From the NCBI RefSeq assembly GCF_004519305.1, contig NZ_SOZA01000009.1, positions 1 through 64,000 on the forward strand: a stretch of DNA of 64,000 nt, given 5' to 3'. This stretch comes from Pseudomonas sp. RIT623. Its GTDB lineage: Bacteria; Pseudomonadota; Gammaproteobacteria; Pseudomonadales; Pseudomonadaceae. Positions within the stretch are counted from its first letter, which is position 1, and each line of letters starts with the position of its first letter. Shown here piece after piece: positions 1 through 9,181 of this stretch. The notes under the pieces were generated by a model, which was not told where the DNA came from, made no database searches, and was given only the letters and a program-made list of their open reading frames with translations. Position numbers and translations under genes: made by a program.

Positions 1-38
1 CCATGTGTCCGGTCTCTACAGATCCTTCAAAAAGGGAC

Positions 39-53
39 CCGCCGCAAGGGCGG
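39..53 (-). terminator. possible terminator downstream of flhB
   Basis: On the minus strand a 5-bp stem CCGCC/GGCGG with a 5-base loop is followed after a few bases by a run of five T (positions 33-29). It lies 65 bases beyond the flhB stop. The stem is short, so this is only a weak candidate. Nothing else can be supported in positions 1-117. Confidence 0.35.
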
Positions 54-117
54 AAAGGTGACTATGCGTCGACATCGCCAATGAATGCGCATACAACTCG
101 CAAAACAACCAACAACC

Positions 118-1260
118 TCAACTATCCCGCCGCAAATCCTCAGGAATCGGCAAATCCTTGTTCAACGGATCAGGCGCCTTACCCCTCCCCGCCCGATACT
201 GCCGAATCTGGAACACATAAGCCAACACCTGCGCCACCGCCAGGTAAAGCCCCGCCGGAATCTCCTGCTCAAGCTCGGTGGAATAGTAGATCGCCCGCGC
301 CAGGGCAGGCGACTCGAGAATCTGTACCTTGTGCTCCACCCCGATCTCGCGAATCTTCAAAGCCATGAAATCCGTGCCCTTGGCCAGCAGCAACGGCGCC
401 GAACCACCCTTCTCGGGGTCGTACTGCAAGGCCACCGCATAGTGGGTCGGGTTGGTGATGATCACGTCCGCATCCGGCACCGCCGCCATCATCCGCCGCT
501 GCGACATCTCACGCTGCAACTGCCGGATCCGCTGCTTGACCTCAGGCTTGCCCTCGCTGTCCTTGTATTCGTCCTTCACTTCCTGCTTGGTCATCTTCAT
601 TTTCTTGTTCGTCTGGAACAGCTGGTACGGCACGTCGATCGCCGCGATCAGCAACAACCCAGCCGCCATCCACAAGGCACTCCAACCCACCACCTGGACA
701 GCATGGATGATCGCCTGCTCCATGGGCTCGTTGGCGATTGCCAGCAACGCCTCGCGGTCGCTGGCCAGTACCAGCAACGCCACCATCAAGATCATGATGA
801 ACTTGGCCACCGCCTTGAGCAGCTCGGTCAGCGCATTCATCGAGAACATCCGCTTGATCCCCGACAGCGGGTTCATGCGACTGAACTTCGGCTGCAGCAG
901 ACTCCCGGAGAACAGGAAGCCACCCAAGGCAATGGGCGCGACGAAAGAGATGACGAACAACAGGATCAGGATCGGCTGCACCGACCAGATCGCCATCTTG
1001 CCCGAGGCCAGCAGGAACGCCCCCATGCTCCGCTCATCGACGATCACCTCGCGGGTCAGGCTGAAATTCATGCGCATCAACGTCATCAGCGTCTCGGCCA
1101 GGTAGCCGCCGAAGGCCAATAGCCCACCCGCCCCCGCCAAGGTCACCGCGACGGTATTGAGCTCCTTGGACCGGGCAACCTCACCTTTCTCGCGCGAGTC
1201 GCGCTTGCGCTTCTCGGTGGGTTCCTCTGTCTTGTCCTGACCGCTCTCGCTTTCTGCCAT
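118..1260 (-). CDS. flhB: flagellar export switch protein FlhB
   Basis: FlhB is the membrane component of the flagellar type III export gate that switches substrate from rod/hook proteins to filament proteins after autocleavage. The 380-residue protein has the usual charged N-terminus, four membrane segments between about residues 35 and 210, and the cytoplasmic cleavage motif NPTH at residues 270-273, where the chain is cut between N and P. It begins two bases after the fliR stop, so it is the last gene of the fliKLMNOPQR-flhB run. FliK, encoded upstream in the same run, is the ruler that triggers the switch. flhA is not in this window. Confidence 0.97.
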   Translation of the reverse strand: MAESESGQDKTEEPTEKRKRDSREKGEVARSKELNTVAVTLAGAGGLLAFGGYLAETLMTLMRMNFSLTREVIVDERSMGAFLLASGKMAIWSVQPILILLFVISFVAPIALGGFLFSGSLLQPKFSRMNPLSGIKRMFSMNALTELLKAVAKFIMILMVALLVLASDREALLAIANEPMEQAIIHAVQVVGWSALWMAAGLLLIAAIDVPYQLFQTNKKMKMTKQEVKDEYKDSEGKPEVKQRIRQLQREMSQRRMMAAVPDADVIITNPTHYAVALQYDPEKGGSAPLLLAKGTDFMALKIREIGVEHKVQILESPALARAIYYSTELEQEIPAGLYLAVAQVLAYVFQIRQYRAGRGKAPDPLNKDLPIPEDLRRDS

Positions 1261-1262
1261 GC

Positions 1263-2039
1263 TCAGCGTGCCCGTGCCAGTTCACGCAGCCACTGCAGCG
1301 CTTCGCTGGCCAGTGCCTGGTAGTGGGAAAGGATATCGGCCAGGCCAACCCAGAAAATGCCCATGCCCAGCACCAGGGTCAGCGGGAAGCCAATGGAGAA
1401 GATGTTCAACTGCGGCGCGGCCCGGGTCATCACGCCGAAGGCGATGTTGACCACCAGCAGCGCGGCGATGGCCGGCAGGATCAGCAGCAACGCCGCCCCC
1501 AGCACCCAGCTCAGGCGCCCGGCCATTTCCCAGAAGTGACCCACCACCAAGGCATTGCCCACCGGCAAGGTGGTGAAGCTCTCGGTCAACACCTCGAACA
1601 CCACCAGGTGGCCGTTCATCAGCAAAAACAGCACGCTGACCAACATGGTCATGAACTGGCTGATTACCGTGACGTTGACACCATTGGCCGGGTCGACCAT
1701 GGAGGCGAACGCCATGCCCATCTGCACGGCGATGATCTGTCCGGCGATGACGAACGCCTGGAACAGCAACTGGAGGGAGAAACCGAACAACGCACCAACG
1801 ATGACCTGCTCGGCGCACAGCAACATGCCGCGCAGGCTCAGCGGGTCGACTTCAGGCAACGGCGGCAGGCCCGGCACGATCACCACGGTGATCGCCACGG
1901 CGGCATACAGGCGCACCCGCGCCGGCAACATCTTGGTGCCGAAGATCGGCATGGTCATCAACACCGCCATCACCCGGAACAACGGCAGGATGAAGGTGGC
2001 GACCCAGGTACCGATCTGTGTGTCGGTCAGCTCCAGCAT
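1263..2039 (-). CDS. fliR: flagellar export gate protein FliR
   Basis: FliR (258 residues) is an integral membrane protein of the export gate; with FliP and FliQ it forms the helical pore through which unfolded flagellar subunits pass. The sequence is strongly hydrophobic with about six membrane-spanning stretches and has the typical FliR start (MLELTDTQIGTW) and normal length. It lies 7 bases after fliQ and ends 2 bases before flhB, a tightly packed order fliP-fliQ-fliR-flhB conserved in most flagellar and injectisome loci. Confidence 0.96.
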   Translation of the reverse strand: MLELTDTQIGTWVATFILPLFRVMAVLMTMPIFGTKMLPARVRLYAAVAITVVIVPGLPPLPEVDPLSLRGMLLCAEQVIVGALFGFSLQLLFQAFVIAGQIIAVQMGMAFASMVDPANGVNVTVISQFMTMLVSVLFLLMNGHLVVFEVLTESFTTLPVGNALVVGHFWEMAGRLSWVLGAALLLILPAIAALLVVNIAFGVMTRAAPQLNIFSIGFPLTLVLGMGIFWVGLADILSHYQALASEALQWLRELARAR

Positions 2040-2046
2040 GGCGGCA

Positions 2047-2316
2047 TCAACCGATCAGCTGCGGAATGCTGGTGTACAGGCCGATGAAGTACTCCATGAA
2101 CTTCTGCACCAGCCAGGGCCCGGCGACGATCAGGGTGATCAGCATCACCAGCAGGCGCGGCAGGAAGCTCAGGGTCTGTTCGTTGATCTGCGTGGCCGCC
2201 TGGAACATCGCCACCACCAGGCCGATAAGCAGGCTCGGCACAACCAGCACGGCCACCATCAAGGTAGTCAGCCACAAGGCGTCGCGGAACAGGTCGACGG
2301 CGACTTCAGGTGTCAT
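2047..2316 (-). CDS. fliQ: flagellar export gate protein FliQ
   Basis: FliQ is an 89-residue protein with two hydrophobic hairpin helices, the small peripheral subunit of the FliPQR export pore. The start MTPEVAVDLFRDAL and the two membrane segments (about residues 15-40 and 50-75) are typical. It sits between fliP (21 bases upstream) and fliR. Confidence 0.95.
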   Translation of the reverse strand: MTPEVAVDLFRDALWLTTLMVAVLVVPSLLIGLVVAMFQAATQINEQTLSFLPRLLVMLITLIVAGPWLVQKFMEYFIGLYTSIPQLIG

Positions 2317-2337
2317 GCGAAGCTCTCCTTGACGGCG

Positions 2338-3093
2338 TCAGACACCGCCGAAACTGCCGGCCAGGGTACCCATGATCAGCGCCCAGCCATCGACCAGGAC
2401 GAACAGCATGATCTTGAACGGCAACGAGATGATCAACGGCGACAGCATCATCATACCCATGGCCATCAGCACACTGGCGACCACCATGTCGATGATCAGG
2501 AACGGGATGAAGATCATGAAGCCGATCTGGAACGCGGTCTTGAGCTCCGAAGTGACGAACGCTGGCACCAGGATGGTCAGCGGCACCTGCTCGGGTCCGG
2601 CGATGTCGGTGCGCTTGGACAGGCGCATGAACATGTCCAGGTCGCTTTGCCGGGTCTGCGTCAGCATGAACTCCTTCAGCGGCCCCTGAGCTTTGTCGAT
2701 GGCCTGCTGGGCGGTCATCTGCTCAGCCAGGTATGGCTGCAGCGCGTCCTTGTTCACCCGCTCGAACACCGGCGCCATGATGAACATGGTCAGGAACAGC
2801 GCCATGCCGGTGAGCACCTGGTTCGACGGCGTCTGCTGCAGGCCCAGGGCCTGACGCAGGATGGAGAAGACGATGATGATGCGGGTGAAGCTGGTCATCA
2901 GGATGACGAACGCCGGAATGAAGCTCAGCGCCGTCATGATCAGCAAGATCTGCAGGCTGACCGAATATTCCTGCTGCCCGTCCGCGCCATTGGACAAGGT
3001 GATGGCCGGAATCGACAGCGGGTCGGCGGCCAGGGCCAATGGCGCAGCCAGCAGCAGCGCCAGGGTCAACAACATGCGCAGTGCGCCGCTCAT
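2338..3093 (-). CDS. fliP: flagellar export gate protein FliP
   Basis: FliP (251 residues) is the core subunit of the export gate. It has a cleavable N-terminal signal peptide (about 23 residues ending ALAADPL), as other FliP proteins do, then the conserved [12 protein letters not shown] block and three further membrane helices. The ATG at 3093 overlaps the fliO stop as TGATG, which favours it over the GTG one codon upstream (3096). The overlap suggests translational coupling with fliO. Confidence 0.96.
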   Translation of the reverse strand: MSGALRMLLTLALLLAAPLALAADPLSIPAITLSNGADGQQEYSVSLQILLIMTALSFIPAFVILMTSFTRIIIVFSILRQALGLQQTPSNQVLTGMALFLTMFIMAPVFERVNKDALQPYLAEQMTAQQAIDKAQGPLKEFMLTQTRQSDLDMFMRLSKRTDIAGPEQVPLTILVPAFVTSELKTAFQIGFMIFIPFLIIDMVVASVLMAMGMMMLSPLIISLPFKIMLFVLVDGWALIMGTLAGSFGGV

Positions 3094-3542
3094 CACTTCT
3101 TGTCCTTCTGGTCCTTGCCCATCAGCTCGAGCAGCCGCTGGGCGAATTCCGGCGCGGCCTGGCGGGCGCCGGCGGGCACGTCGACAGGCTCGGCCAGCAC
3201 ATGCAAGGCCTCGATACTACCTGGGGTGTGGCCGATGAGGATCTGCTCCTTGCCCACCTGCACCAGCAGCAAGCGATCACGCGGGCCAATGGCGCGGCTG
3301 CCGACGATCTCGATCACCTGGGCGCCACGCTGCACCGAGCTTTGCATGCGTCGCAGCAGCCAGGCCAGGAAGAAGATCAGGCCGACCACCAGCAACAGGC
3401 CGAAGACCATCTGCGCCAGTTGCCCGCCCAGCCCGCCAGGCGCGGGCGCCGCGGTCGGCACGGCAGCGACTTCGGCGGCGATCACCACCTCGCTGGACAG
3501 CAGCGTAACCAGGGCCGTGAAGGCCCGCACCATGCCCTTCAC
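3093..3542 (-). CDS. fliO: flagellar assembly protein FliO
   Basis: FliO is a bitopic membrane protein that stabilises FliP during assembly of the export gate. The 149-residue product has an N-terminal hydrophobic leader, a poorly conserved periplasmic part, one membrane helix at about residues 46-66 and a conserved cytoplasmic domain with [11 protein letters not shown]. The first possible start is GTG at 3542, directly after the fliN stop; an ATG three codons later (3533) is an alternative. Position between fliN and fliP supports the call, since FliO sequences diverge widely. Confidence 0.9.
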   Translation of the reverse strand: MKGMVRAFTALVTLLSSEVVIAAEVAAVPTAAPAPGGLGGQLAQMVFGLLLVVGLIFFLAWLLRRMQSSVQRGAQVIEIVGSRAIGPRDRLLLVQVGKEQILIGHTPGSIEALHVLAEPVDVPAGARQAAPEFAQRLLELMGKDQKDKK

Positions 3543-4001
3543 TCAGCGCAGCTTCTTGATACGTTCGCTGGGGCTGATCACGTCGGTCAGGCGAATGCCG
3601 AACTTCTCGTTGACCACCACCACTTCGCCGTGGGCGATCAAGGTTCCGTTGACCAGCACGTCCAGCGGCTCGCCGGCCAGGCGATCGAGCTCGATCACCG
3701 ACCCCTGGTTGAGCTGCAGCAGGTTGCGGATGCTGATCTCGGTGCTGCCCACTTCCATGGAGATGCTCACCGGGATGTCCAGGATCACGTCCAGGTTCGG
3801 GCCTTCGAGGCTGACGTTCTCGTTGGGCTTGGGCGAGCTGGCGAACTCTTCCATCGGCAGGCGGCCGGTACCCGAGGCGTCGGCAGCCAGCAGCGCGTCG
3901 ATGTCGGACTGACCGGCATCACCGGTCTCTTCCAGGGCCGCGGCCCACTCATCGGCCAGGGCCTGTTCCTCGGGAGAAGTGATCTCGTTTTCGTTAGCCA
4001 T
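3543..4001 (-). CDS. fliN: flagellar motor switch protein FliN
   Basis: FliN forms the lower C-ring with FliM and docks the export ATPase complex. The 152-residue protein has a variable acidic N-terminus (residues 1-65) and the C-terminal SpoA domain (LDVILDIPVSISMEVG ... GEVVVVNEKFGIRLTDVIS). The ATG at 4001 is chosen because GAGGAAATC precedes it at good spacing; an upstream in-frame ATG (4019) lacks such a site. The C-terminal half is strongly conserved and leaves no doubt. Confidence 0.96.
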   Translation of the reverse strand: MANENEITSPEEQALADEWAAALEETGDAGQSDIDALLAADASGTGRLPMEEFASSPKPNENVSLEGPNLDVILDIPVSISMEVGSTEISIRNLLQLNQGSVIELDRLAGEPLDVLVNGTLIAHGEVVVVNEKFGIRLTDVISPSERIKKLR

Positions 4002-4047
4002 GATTTCCTCGACAGGCATTCAATACGTTAGAGCGACCGGCACGCCG

Positions 4048-5016
4048 TCAGCGGCGTTCGATCGGGTCGATGATCTGCAGCGACAAGGTGCCCTTGTGCG
4101 AACCCAGCCGCGCCTTGAACGACGGCACGCCATTGGCGCGCAGCACCAGGTGCTCGGGGAGCTCCACCGGGATCACGTCGCCCGGCTGCATGTGCAGGAT
4201 GTCACGCAGCTTGAGCTGGCGCCGGGCAACCGTGGCCGAGACCGGCACGTTGACGTCCAGCACGTCCTCGCGCAGGGCCTTGACCCAACGCTCGTCCTGG
4301 TCGTCCAGGTCGGACTGGAAGCCCGCATCGAGCATTTCACGCACCGGTTCGATCATCGAGTAGGGCATGGTCACGTGCAGGTCGCCGCCGCCGCCGTCCA
4401 GCTCGATATGGAAGGTCGAAACCACCACCGCCTCGCTGGGCCCGACGATGTTGGCCATGGCCGGGTTGACCTCGGAGTTGATGTACTCGAAGTTGACCGG
4501 CATGATCGCCTGCCAGGCTTCCTTGAGGTCGACGAAGCACTGGTCCAGGACCATGCGCACCACGCGCAGCTCGGTCGGGGTGAACTCACGGCCCTCGATC
4601 TTGGCATGACGCCCGTCGCCACCGAAGAAGTTATCCACCAGCTTGAACACCAGCTTGGCATCGAGGATGAACAGCGACGTGCCGCGCAGCGGCTTGATCT
4701 TGACCAGGTTCAGGCTGGTCGGCACATACAGCGAATGCACGTACTCGCCGAACTTCATCACCTGCACGCCGCCCACCGCCACGTCGGCGGAGCGCCGCAG
4801 CAGGTTGAACATGCTGATGCGCGTATAACGGGCGAACCGCTCGTTGATCATTTCCAGGGTCGGCATGCGCCCCCGGACGATACGATCCTGACTGGTCAGG
4901 TCGTAGCTCTTGATGCTGCCGGGTTCGGCGGCACTTTCGGTTTGTACCAGCCCATCGTCCACCCCATGCAACAGGGCGTCGATCTCATCCTGGGACAGCA
5001 GGTCCTGCACGGCCAT
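4048..5016 (-). CDS. fliM: flagellar motor switch protein FliM
   Basis: FliM (322 residues) is the middle C-ring protein that binds CheY-P and reverses rotation. Visible parts are the N-terminal CheY-binding peptide (LLSQDEIDALL, residues about 6-16), the central CheC-like domain and the C-terminal SpoA domain that pairs with FliN. A good AGGAG site stands 8 bases before the ATG. It lies 10 bases after fliL and 46 bases before fliN. Confidence 0.97.
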   Translation of the reverse strand: MAVQDLLSQDEIDALLHGVDDGLVQTESAAEPGSIKSYDLTSQDRIVRGRMPTLEMINERFARYTRISMFNLLRRSADVAVGGVQVMKFGEYVHSLYVPTSLNLVKIKPLRGTSLFILDAKLVFKLVDNFFGGDGRHAKIEGREFTPTELRVVRMVLDQCFVDLKEAWQAIMPVNFEYINSEVNPAMANIVGPSEAVVVSTFHIELDGGGGDLHVTMPYSMIEPVREMLDAGFQSDLDDQDERWVKALREDVLDVNVPVSATVARRQLKLRDILHMQPGDVIPVELPEHLVLRANGVPSFKARLGSHKGTLSLQIIDPIERR

Positions 5017-5026
5017 CTATGTGCTC

Positions 5027-5524
5027 CTACTGCAATACGAAATTGGTGAACAGCAGTTGGTCGACGACCGGCCTGCCGACTTCTTTCTGTGCCACTTCCT
5101 GCACCACCGCGGTGGCTTTCTGACGCAGCATCTCTTGGCCGACCGGGCTGCTGGCGAGAGTATCGAAGCCCTGGCCGGAGAACATCATCACCAGGTTGTT
5201 GCGGATCACCGGCATGTGCACTTTCAGCGCGTCGAGGTCAGCCTGGCTGCGCCCCTGCATGGTGATGCTCACCTGCATGTAGCGCTGACGGCCATTCTGG
5301 TTGAAGTTGACCACGAAGGCCGGTGCCAGGGGCTCGTAGATCGCCGCCGCCTTGACGTTGCTCTGGGCCGCATCTGCCGCGGGCGCCGACTCGCTCTTAT
5401 GCATGAAGAACCAGGTTGCGCCCACCGACAGACCGACCGCCAGGAGCAGGGCCAGCACCAGCAGCAGGATCAGCTTGAGTTTGCCTTTAGTGGCGGGGTC
5501 TTTCACTGCGTCGCTCTTCGCCAT
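5027..5524 (-). CDS. fliL: flagellar basal body-associated protein FliL
   Basis: FliL surrounds the stator units at the inner membrane and supports torque. The 165-residue product has one membrane helix near residues 18-38 and a periplasmic domain (YEPLAPAFVVNF to the C-terminus) typical of the family. It has its own sigma-54 site 51-66 bases upstream, so fliL-flhB can be transcribed apart from fliK. Confidence 0.95.
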   Translation of the reverse strand: MAKSDAVKDPATKGKLKLILLLVLALLLAVGLSVGATWFFMHKSESAPAADAAQSNVKAAAIYEPLAPAFVVNFNQNGRQRYMQVSITMQGRSQADLDALKVHMPVIRNNLVMMFSGQGFDTLASSPVGQEMLRQKATAVVQEVAQKEVGRPVVDQLLFTNFVLQ

Positions 5525-5574
5525 GCCAATAATCCGTCGTCCATCGCGGTTTCAAAGAAGGATGACGTGGCTTG

Positions 5575-5590
5575 AGCAAGTGTTATGCCA
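5575..5590 (-). promoter_or_regulatory. sigma-54 promoter of fliL
   Basis: Minus strand reads TGGCATAACACTTGCT, with GG and GC separated by exactly 10 bases, a near-perfect -24/-12 element. The expected start of transcription is about 40 bases before the fliL ATG. In Pseudomonas such sites in flagellar operons depend on FleQ or FleR. Confidence 0.85.
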
Positions 5591-5613
5591 GATTTGTCAG
5601 AAGCTTACTGCGC

Positions 5614-5662
5614 GCCCCTGCAGGAGCGGCCTGGTGTCGCGCAAGGCCGCTCCTGCAGGGGC
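5614..5662. repeat. perfect 19-bp inverted repeat (REP pair)
   Basis: Two perfectly complementary 19-base arms (5614-5632 and 5644-5662) enclose an 11-base loop GGTGTCGCGCA. The arms carry the CTGCAGGAGCGGCC core of the Pseudomonas REP family. It lies between the fliK stop and the fliL promoter, and may act as a transcript end or stabiliser for fliK. Confidence 0.85.
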
Positions 5663-5684
5663 GTGGGCACAAAGACGTGGAACA

Positions 5685-7016
5685 TCAGGCGTAGTAGTCG
5701 ACCGCGCTGTCGCCTACCACCATCTGTTGCTCTACCGGGCCCGCAGCACCGGCCACTTCGCCGCCCTCGGCACCCGCCTCGGCACGCCGCGCGGCGACGC
5801 CCGACAGGTTGCTCGAACCACCCTGCTGCGCCTGCTGTTGCTGCTGGCCGCGAGACTGGTCGGCGACGCTGACATCCGGCTGGGCCAGGCCCTGCTGGGT
5901 GAATAACTCGCGCAGACGATGCACCTGGCTGTCGAGCGCATCACGCACACCGGCGTGACCGCTGACGAAGTGAATCTGCGTCGACTGGTCCGCCGCGACA
6001 TTGACGCGAATGTCCAGGCGCCCCAGCTCAGCAGGCTCAAGCTGGATGTCCGCCGACTTGAGATTCTGGCTGGACAGGTACATCACCCGGTTGACCAGAC
6101 CCTCGGTCCAGGCCCCCTGGTTCATCGCCAACGGCTGCTGCAGCGGGCTCGGGTTGACCGGTGCGGCGTTGGCGACCTTGGCGGTCACCGCCTGGCTGAG
6201 GTTGGCCAGGCGATTGGCGAAGTCATCGACCCGCGTATCGCTGCTGGCTCCCTTGATATCCTTGAGACCGTCGTCGAGCAGGCCGGCGAACGCCTTGTCG
6301 CCGTGCTCGGCATGCCCCGCCTCTGCTTCGCCCTTGCCAGCGAGATTCGCCAAGGTATTGACGGCAACGTTGGTCGGGTCGGCGGGTTGCTGACTAGGCT
6401 CACTACGCGGGCTTACCGCATGGGCCGAGGTCGTGCCCTTGGCCTGGGCGTCCTGTTCGAGCGCCAGGCGCAGGGTCGGCATGTCGGCCAGCGGGTCGGC
6501 ATCAGGGTCGAACGCGGTCTTCGCCGCCTCATCCACCGCACCGAGCGCTACCGGCGCAGGTGCCGGCTGCAGCGGTAGCTGCACCGCCGCCTGCAATACC
6601 GGCGCCACCGCCTCGGCCTGGGCCTGGAGCAACTGCGCCCCCGGTTGGGCATCGGTTACCTGCCCGGCCACCAGGCTGGCGTCGAGCGGCGCGGTTGCTT
6701 CGCCGTCGTCGCTGTCGCTGGCGGGTAGCGGCTTGATAGTGGATGGCAAGCGCTTGCCGTCATCGGCAACCGTCGGCGCACTGCTGCCGCCCGGCTTGCC
6801 GTCGGCGGCAGGCTCCGCCGCGTCACGTTTCTTGCCTGGCGCGGCCTTGTCGTCACGCCCCGGCACACTGTCACGCCCCTGATTGGCCATGACCTTGTCG
6901 AAGCCGGCCCCCTGCTCGGGCGCCGCCTGCTGCGGCTTGTCCGCAGCGCCGACAGCCGGGCGAGGGGCCTTGCTCAGCAGGCCGGCTTGCAACAATGGAT
7001 TGGGTGCGACAGGCAT
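5685..7016 (-). CDS. fliK: flagellar hook-length control protein FliK
   Basis: FliK is a secreted molecular ruler that measures hook length and makes FlhB change substrate class. The 443-residue protein has a long, low-complexity Ala/Pro/Asp-rich N-terminal ruler (about residues 1-280) and a compact C-terminal domain with the signature PAELGRL (328-334) and QGLAQPDVSV (376-385), then a Gln-rich tail. A sigma-54 site stands 50-65 bases before the start. Gene length is within the very variable range of the family. Confidence 0.93.
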   Translation of the reverse strand: MPVAPNPLLQAGLLSKAPRPAVGAADKPQQAAPEQGAGFDKVMANQGRDSVPGRDDKAAPGKKRDAAEPAADGKPGGSSAPTVADDGKRLPSTIKPLPASDSDDGEATAPLDASLVAGQVTDAQPGAQLLQAQAEAVAPVLQAAVQLPLQPAPAPVALGAVDEAAKTAFDPDADPLADMPTLRLALEQDAQAKGTTSAHAVSPRSEPSQQPADPTNVAVNTLANLAGKGEAEAGHAEHGDKAFAGLLDDGLKDIKGASSDTRVDDFANRLANLSQAVTAKVANAAPVNPSPLQQPLAMNQGAWTEGLVNRVMYLSSQNLKSADIQLEPAELGRLDIRVNVAADQSTQIHFVSGHAGVRDALDSQVHRLRELFTQQGLAQPDVSVADQSRGQQQQQAQQGGSSNLSGVAARRAEAGAEGGEVAGAAGPVEQQMVVGDSAVDYYA

Positions 7017-7065
7017 TGAAAGGTCTCCGCGCCAGAAACTGAAAAATCACATCTGGAGGAGGGAA

Positions 7066-7081
7066 AGCAAGACTCGCGCCA
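7066..7081 (-). promoter_or_regulatory. sigma-54 promoter of fliK
   Basis: Minus strand TGGCGCGAGTCTTGCT gives GG-N10-GC with the TTGCT -12 box. It overlaps the last bases of the gap between hptB (stop at 7090) and fliK, and separates the fliK operon from the signalling unit upstream. Confidence 0.85.
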
Positions 7082-7089
7082 AGTTTTCG

Positions 7090-7434
7090 CTATTGCGCGG
7101 AAATTCGTTGTCGCTCGTCACGATAGAAGCGCTGCACCTCAAGGTATTCCTTATCGATGCGATTGATCAGGTCCTCGATGCCGTACAGTGGCTGCTGGCG
7201 CACACGCTCTTCAAGCTGCTGGCACAGAGCAGCCAACCCCATGGCACCCATATTGCTGCTGCTACCTTTGAAACTGTGTGCCGCCATCCCGAGCTCACTC
7301 GCATCCTTGGCCTCATGCAACTGGCTCAGACGCCGCTCGGAATCCTCCAGAAAGGTTTCCAGCAACTGCGGGTAGCCATCTTCCATGACCTCCTGAAGGT
7401 CACTCAGCACCTTGTGATCGATATTCACGTCCAC
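7090..7434 (-). CDS. hptB: HPt phosphotransfer protein (HptB-like)
   Basis: The 114-residue protein is a stand-alone histidine phosphotransfer domain. The site HSFKGSSSNMG carries the phospho-accepting His53. Together with the two genes upstream it matches the HptB-HsbR-HsbA unit of P. aeruginosa, in which HptB collects phosphate from hybrid sensor kinases and passes it to the receiver of HsbR. It ends the three-gene unit 9182-7090 and precedes fliK. The identification as HptB rather than another HPt rests on the gene order, so the name is an inference from context. Confidence 0.82.
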   Translation of the reverse strand: MDVNIDHKVLSDLQEVMEDGYPQLLETFLEDSERRLSQLHEAKDASELGMAAHSFKGSSSNMGAMGLAALCQQLEERVRQQPLYGIEDLINRIDKEYLEVQRFYRDERQRISAQ

Positions 7435-7481
7435 TTGCTCACTCCCTGATCAAGCCTGATTACACCGGAGCCCGCACCCAT

Positions 7482-9173
7482 TCACCATTCAAATTCCACC
7501 TGCGCCACCCGCCCACCCTCCAACCAGCGGGCCTGGCTCCCCAGGCGTCGCACCAGGCTCAGCCCTCGACCGCTGAAACCGCGGTCAGCCGGACTATCGG
7601 CCAGCACCTGCGCCACATCGAATCCGCTGCCACTGTCCCGGACTTCAATCATCAGACGCCCTCCGCCCCCCTGCGGTTCCACCCGCAAGTCAATGCTGAC
7701 GAAGCCTGCGAGCGGCCCCGCCAAGCGCTCGGCGCGCTGGCGATAGTACTCCGCGAACCCCTGCGCGTCTCGCTTGAGCCGTGAATTCAGCCCTAGCACA
7801 CCGTGCTCGAGGGCATTGGAGTACAACTCGCTGAGCACATTGTGCAATCGGCCGCTGCTGGGCCGCAGGCCATGGATCTCCTGCAGCAGTTGCACCAGGT
7901 AAGGCACGGGGTTGAAACGCCGCAAACTCTCGCCACGCAACTCGAAACGCAGCGACCAGTCCAGCGGGCTGGAACGCCCGCTGTCGGAGTAGACCACCGC
8001 CGGCGCGACCACCTGCCCAGGCCCGAGCATGCGAATATCGCACAGGCTGATGTCATCGCGCGCCTGGCCGCCGAAACACGCCAACGCCTGCATGACCTCG
8101 TCGAACAGGCAGGCCGGCTCGCGATTGCTCGCCAACACCTCACGCAAGCGCTGGACGCCGAACAGCCGCTCCCGGGCATCCGCGCTATCGACCACGCCAT
8201 CGGACAACAGGAACAACCGCTCGCCAGCCGCCAGCGGCATGACCTCGGTGCTGTCGTCGAACTGCTCGGCACTCAGGATGCCCAGCGGCAGATGCCGCGA
8301 AGGCAGCACCGCCAGCACCTCACCCGCGGCGGACAAGCGGTAGCCATCGGGCATGCCGCCATTCCAAACCTCGACCGTGGCGCGCTGGAAACTCAAGTTG
8401 AGCAACAGCGCGCAACAGAACATGTCCACGGGCAGGATGCGCTTGAGCTTGGCATTCATCTCGCGCAATGTCTCGACCAGGCCGTAGCCCTTGGCGGTCA
8501 TGCCGTAGAACACCTCGGCCAGCGGCATGGCGCCCACCGCGGCAGGCAGGCCGTGGCCGGTGAAGTCGCCGAGCAGCACATGCATGTCGCCAGACGGCGT
8601 GAACGCAGCCAGCAGCAGGTCGCCATTGAACAGCGCATAAGGCGATTGCAGGTAGCGGATGTTCGAGGCATTCAGGCAACCGGCATGGGCGACCTTGTCG
8701 AACACCGCCTTGGCCACCCGCTGCTCGTTGAGCAGGTGATGGTGGTGCCGGGTAATCTGGTCGCGCTGCTCGAGCACCGTGGCCTGCAGCCGGCGCAAGC
8801 GGTCCATGGCGCGGATCTTGGCGCCGAGGATCACCGCGCTGTAGGGCTTGGCCATGAAGTCATCGCCCCCGGCCTCGAGACAACGCACCAGCGCCTGCTC
8901 CTCGTTGAGCGAGGTGAGAAAGATGATCGGCACCAGCGCCTCGCCGGCCAACGCCTTGATCCGCCGCGCCGCCTCGAAACCGTCCATCACCGGCATCAGG
9001 GCGTCCAACAACACCAGTTGCGGACGCCGCTCGGCAAACAGCGCAACCGCCTGCTCGCCGTTTTCCGCGGTGAGCACCTCATGGCCTTGACGGCGGACGA
9101 TCTGCGCAAGCAACAGGCGATCAGCGGCACCGTCCTCGGCCACCAGCACGGTCAACGCCTGTTCGGCAGGCAT
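7482..9173 (-). CDS. hsbR: response regulator with PP2C phosphatase and HATPase-like domains (HsbR-like)
   Basis: This is a 563-residue three-domain regulator: N-terminal receiver (phospho-Asp57 in LVLLDALMPVMDG), a short coil, a SpoIIE/PP2C-type phosphatase domain (DFTGHGLPAAVGAMP ... LFLLSDGVVDS ... DDISL), and a C-terminal GHKL anti-sigma kinase-like domain ending SGRGLSLVRRLG. The known homologue HsbR both phosphorylates and dephosphorylates the STAS protein HsbA. The ATG at 9173 is used; a TTG at 9185 that overlaps the hsbA stop is an alternative, and neither has a strong ribosome site. It is coupled to hsbA and followed by hptB. Confidence 0.85.
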   Translation of the reverse strand: MPAEQALTVLVAEDGAADRLLLAQIVRRQGHEVLTAENGEQAVALFAERRPQLVLLDALMPVMDGFEAARRIKALAGEALVPIIFLTSLNEEQALVRCLEAGGDDFMAKPYSAVILGAKIRAMDRLRRLQATVLEQRDQITRHHHHLLNEQRVAKAVFDKVAHAGCLNASNIRYLQSPYALFNGDLLLAAFTPSGDMHVLLGDFTGHGLPAAVGAMPLAEVFYGMTAKGYGLVETLREMNAKLKRILPVDMFCCALLLNLSFQRATVEVWNGGMPDGYRLSAAGEVLAVLPSRHLPLGILSAEQFDDSTEVMPLAAGERLFLLSDGVVDSADARERLFGVQRLREVLASNREPACLFDEVMQALACFGGQARDDISLCDIRMLGPGQVVAPAVVYSDSGRSSPLDWSLRFELRGESLRRFNPVPYLVQLLQEIHGLRPSSGRLHNVLSELYSNALEHGVLGLNSRLKRDAQGFAEYYRQRAERLAGPLAGFVSIDLRVEPQGGGGRLMIEVRDSGSGFDVAQVLADSPADRGFSGRGLSLVRRLGSQARWLEGGRVAQVEFEW

Positions 9174-9181
9174 GATGACAC

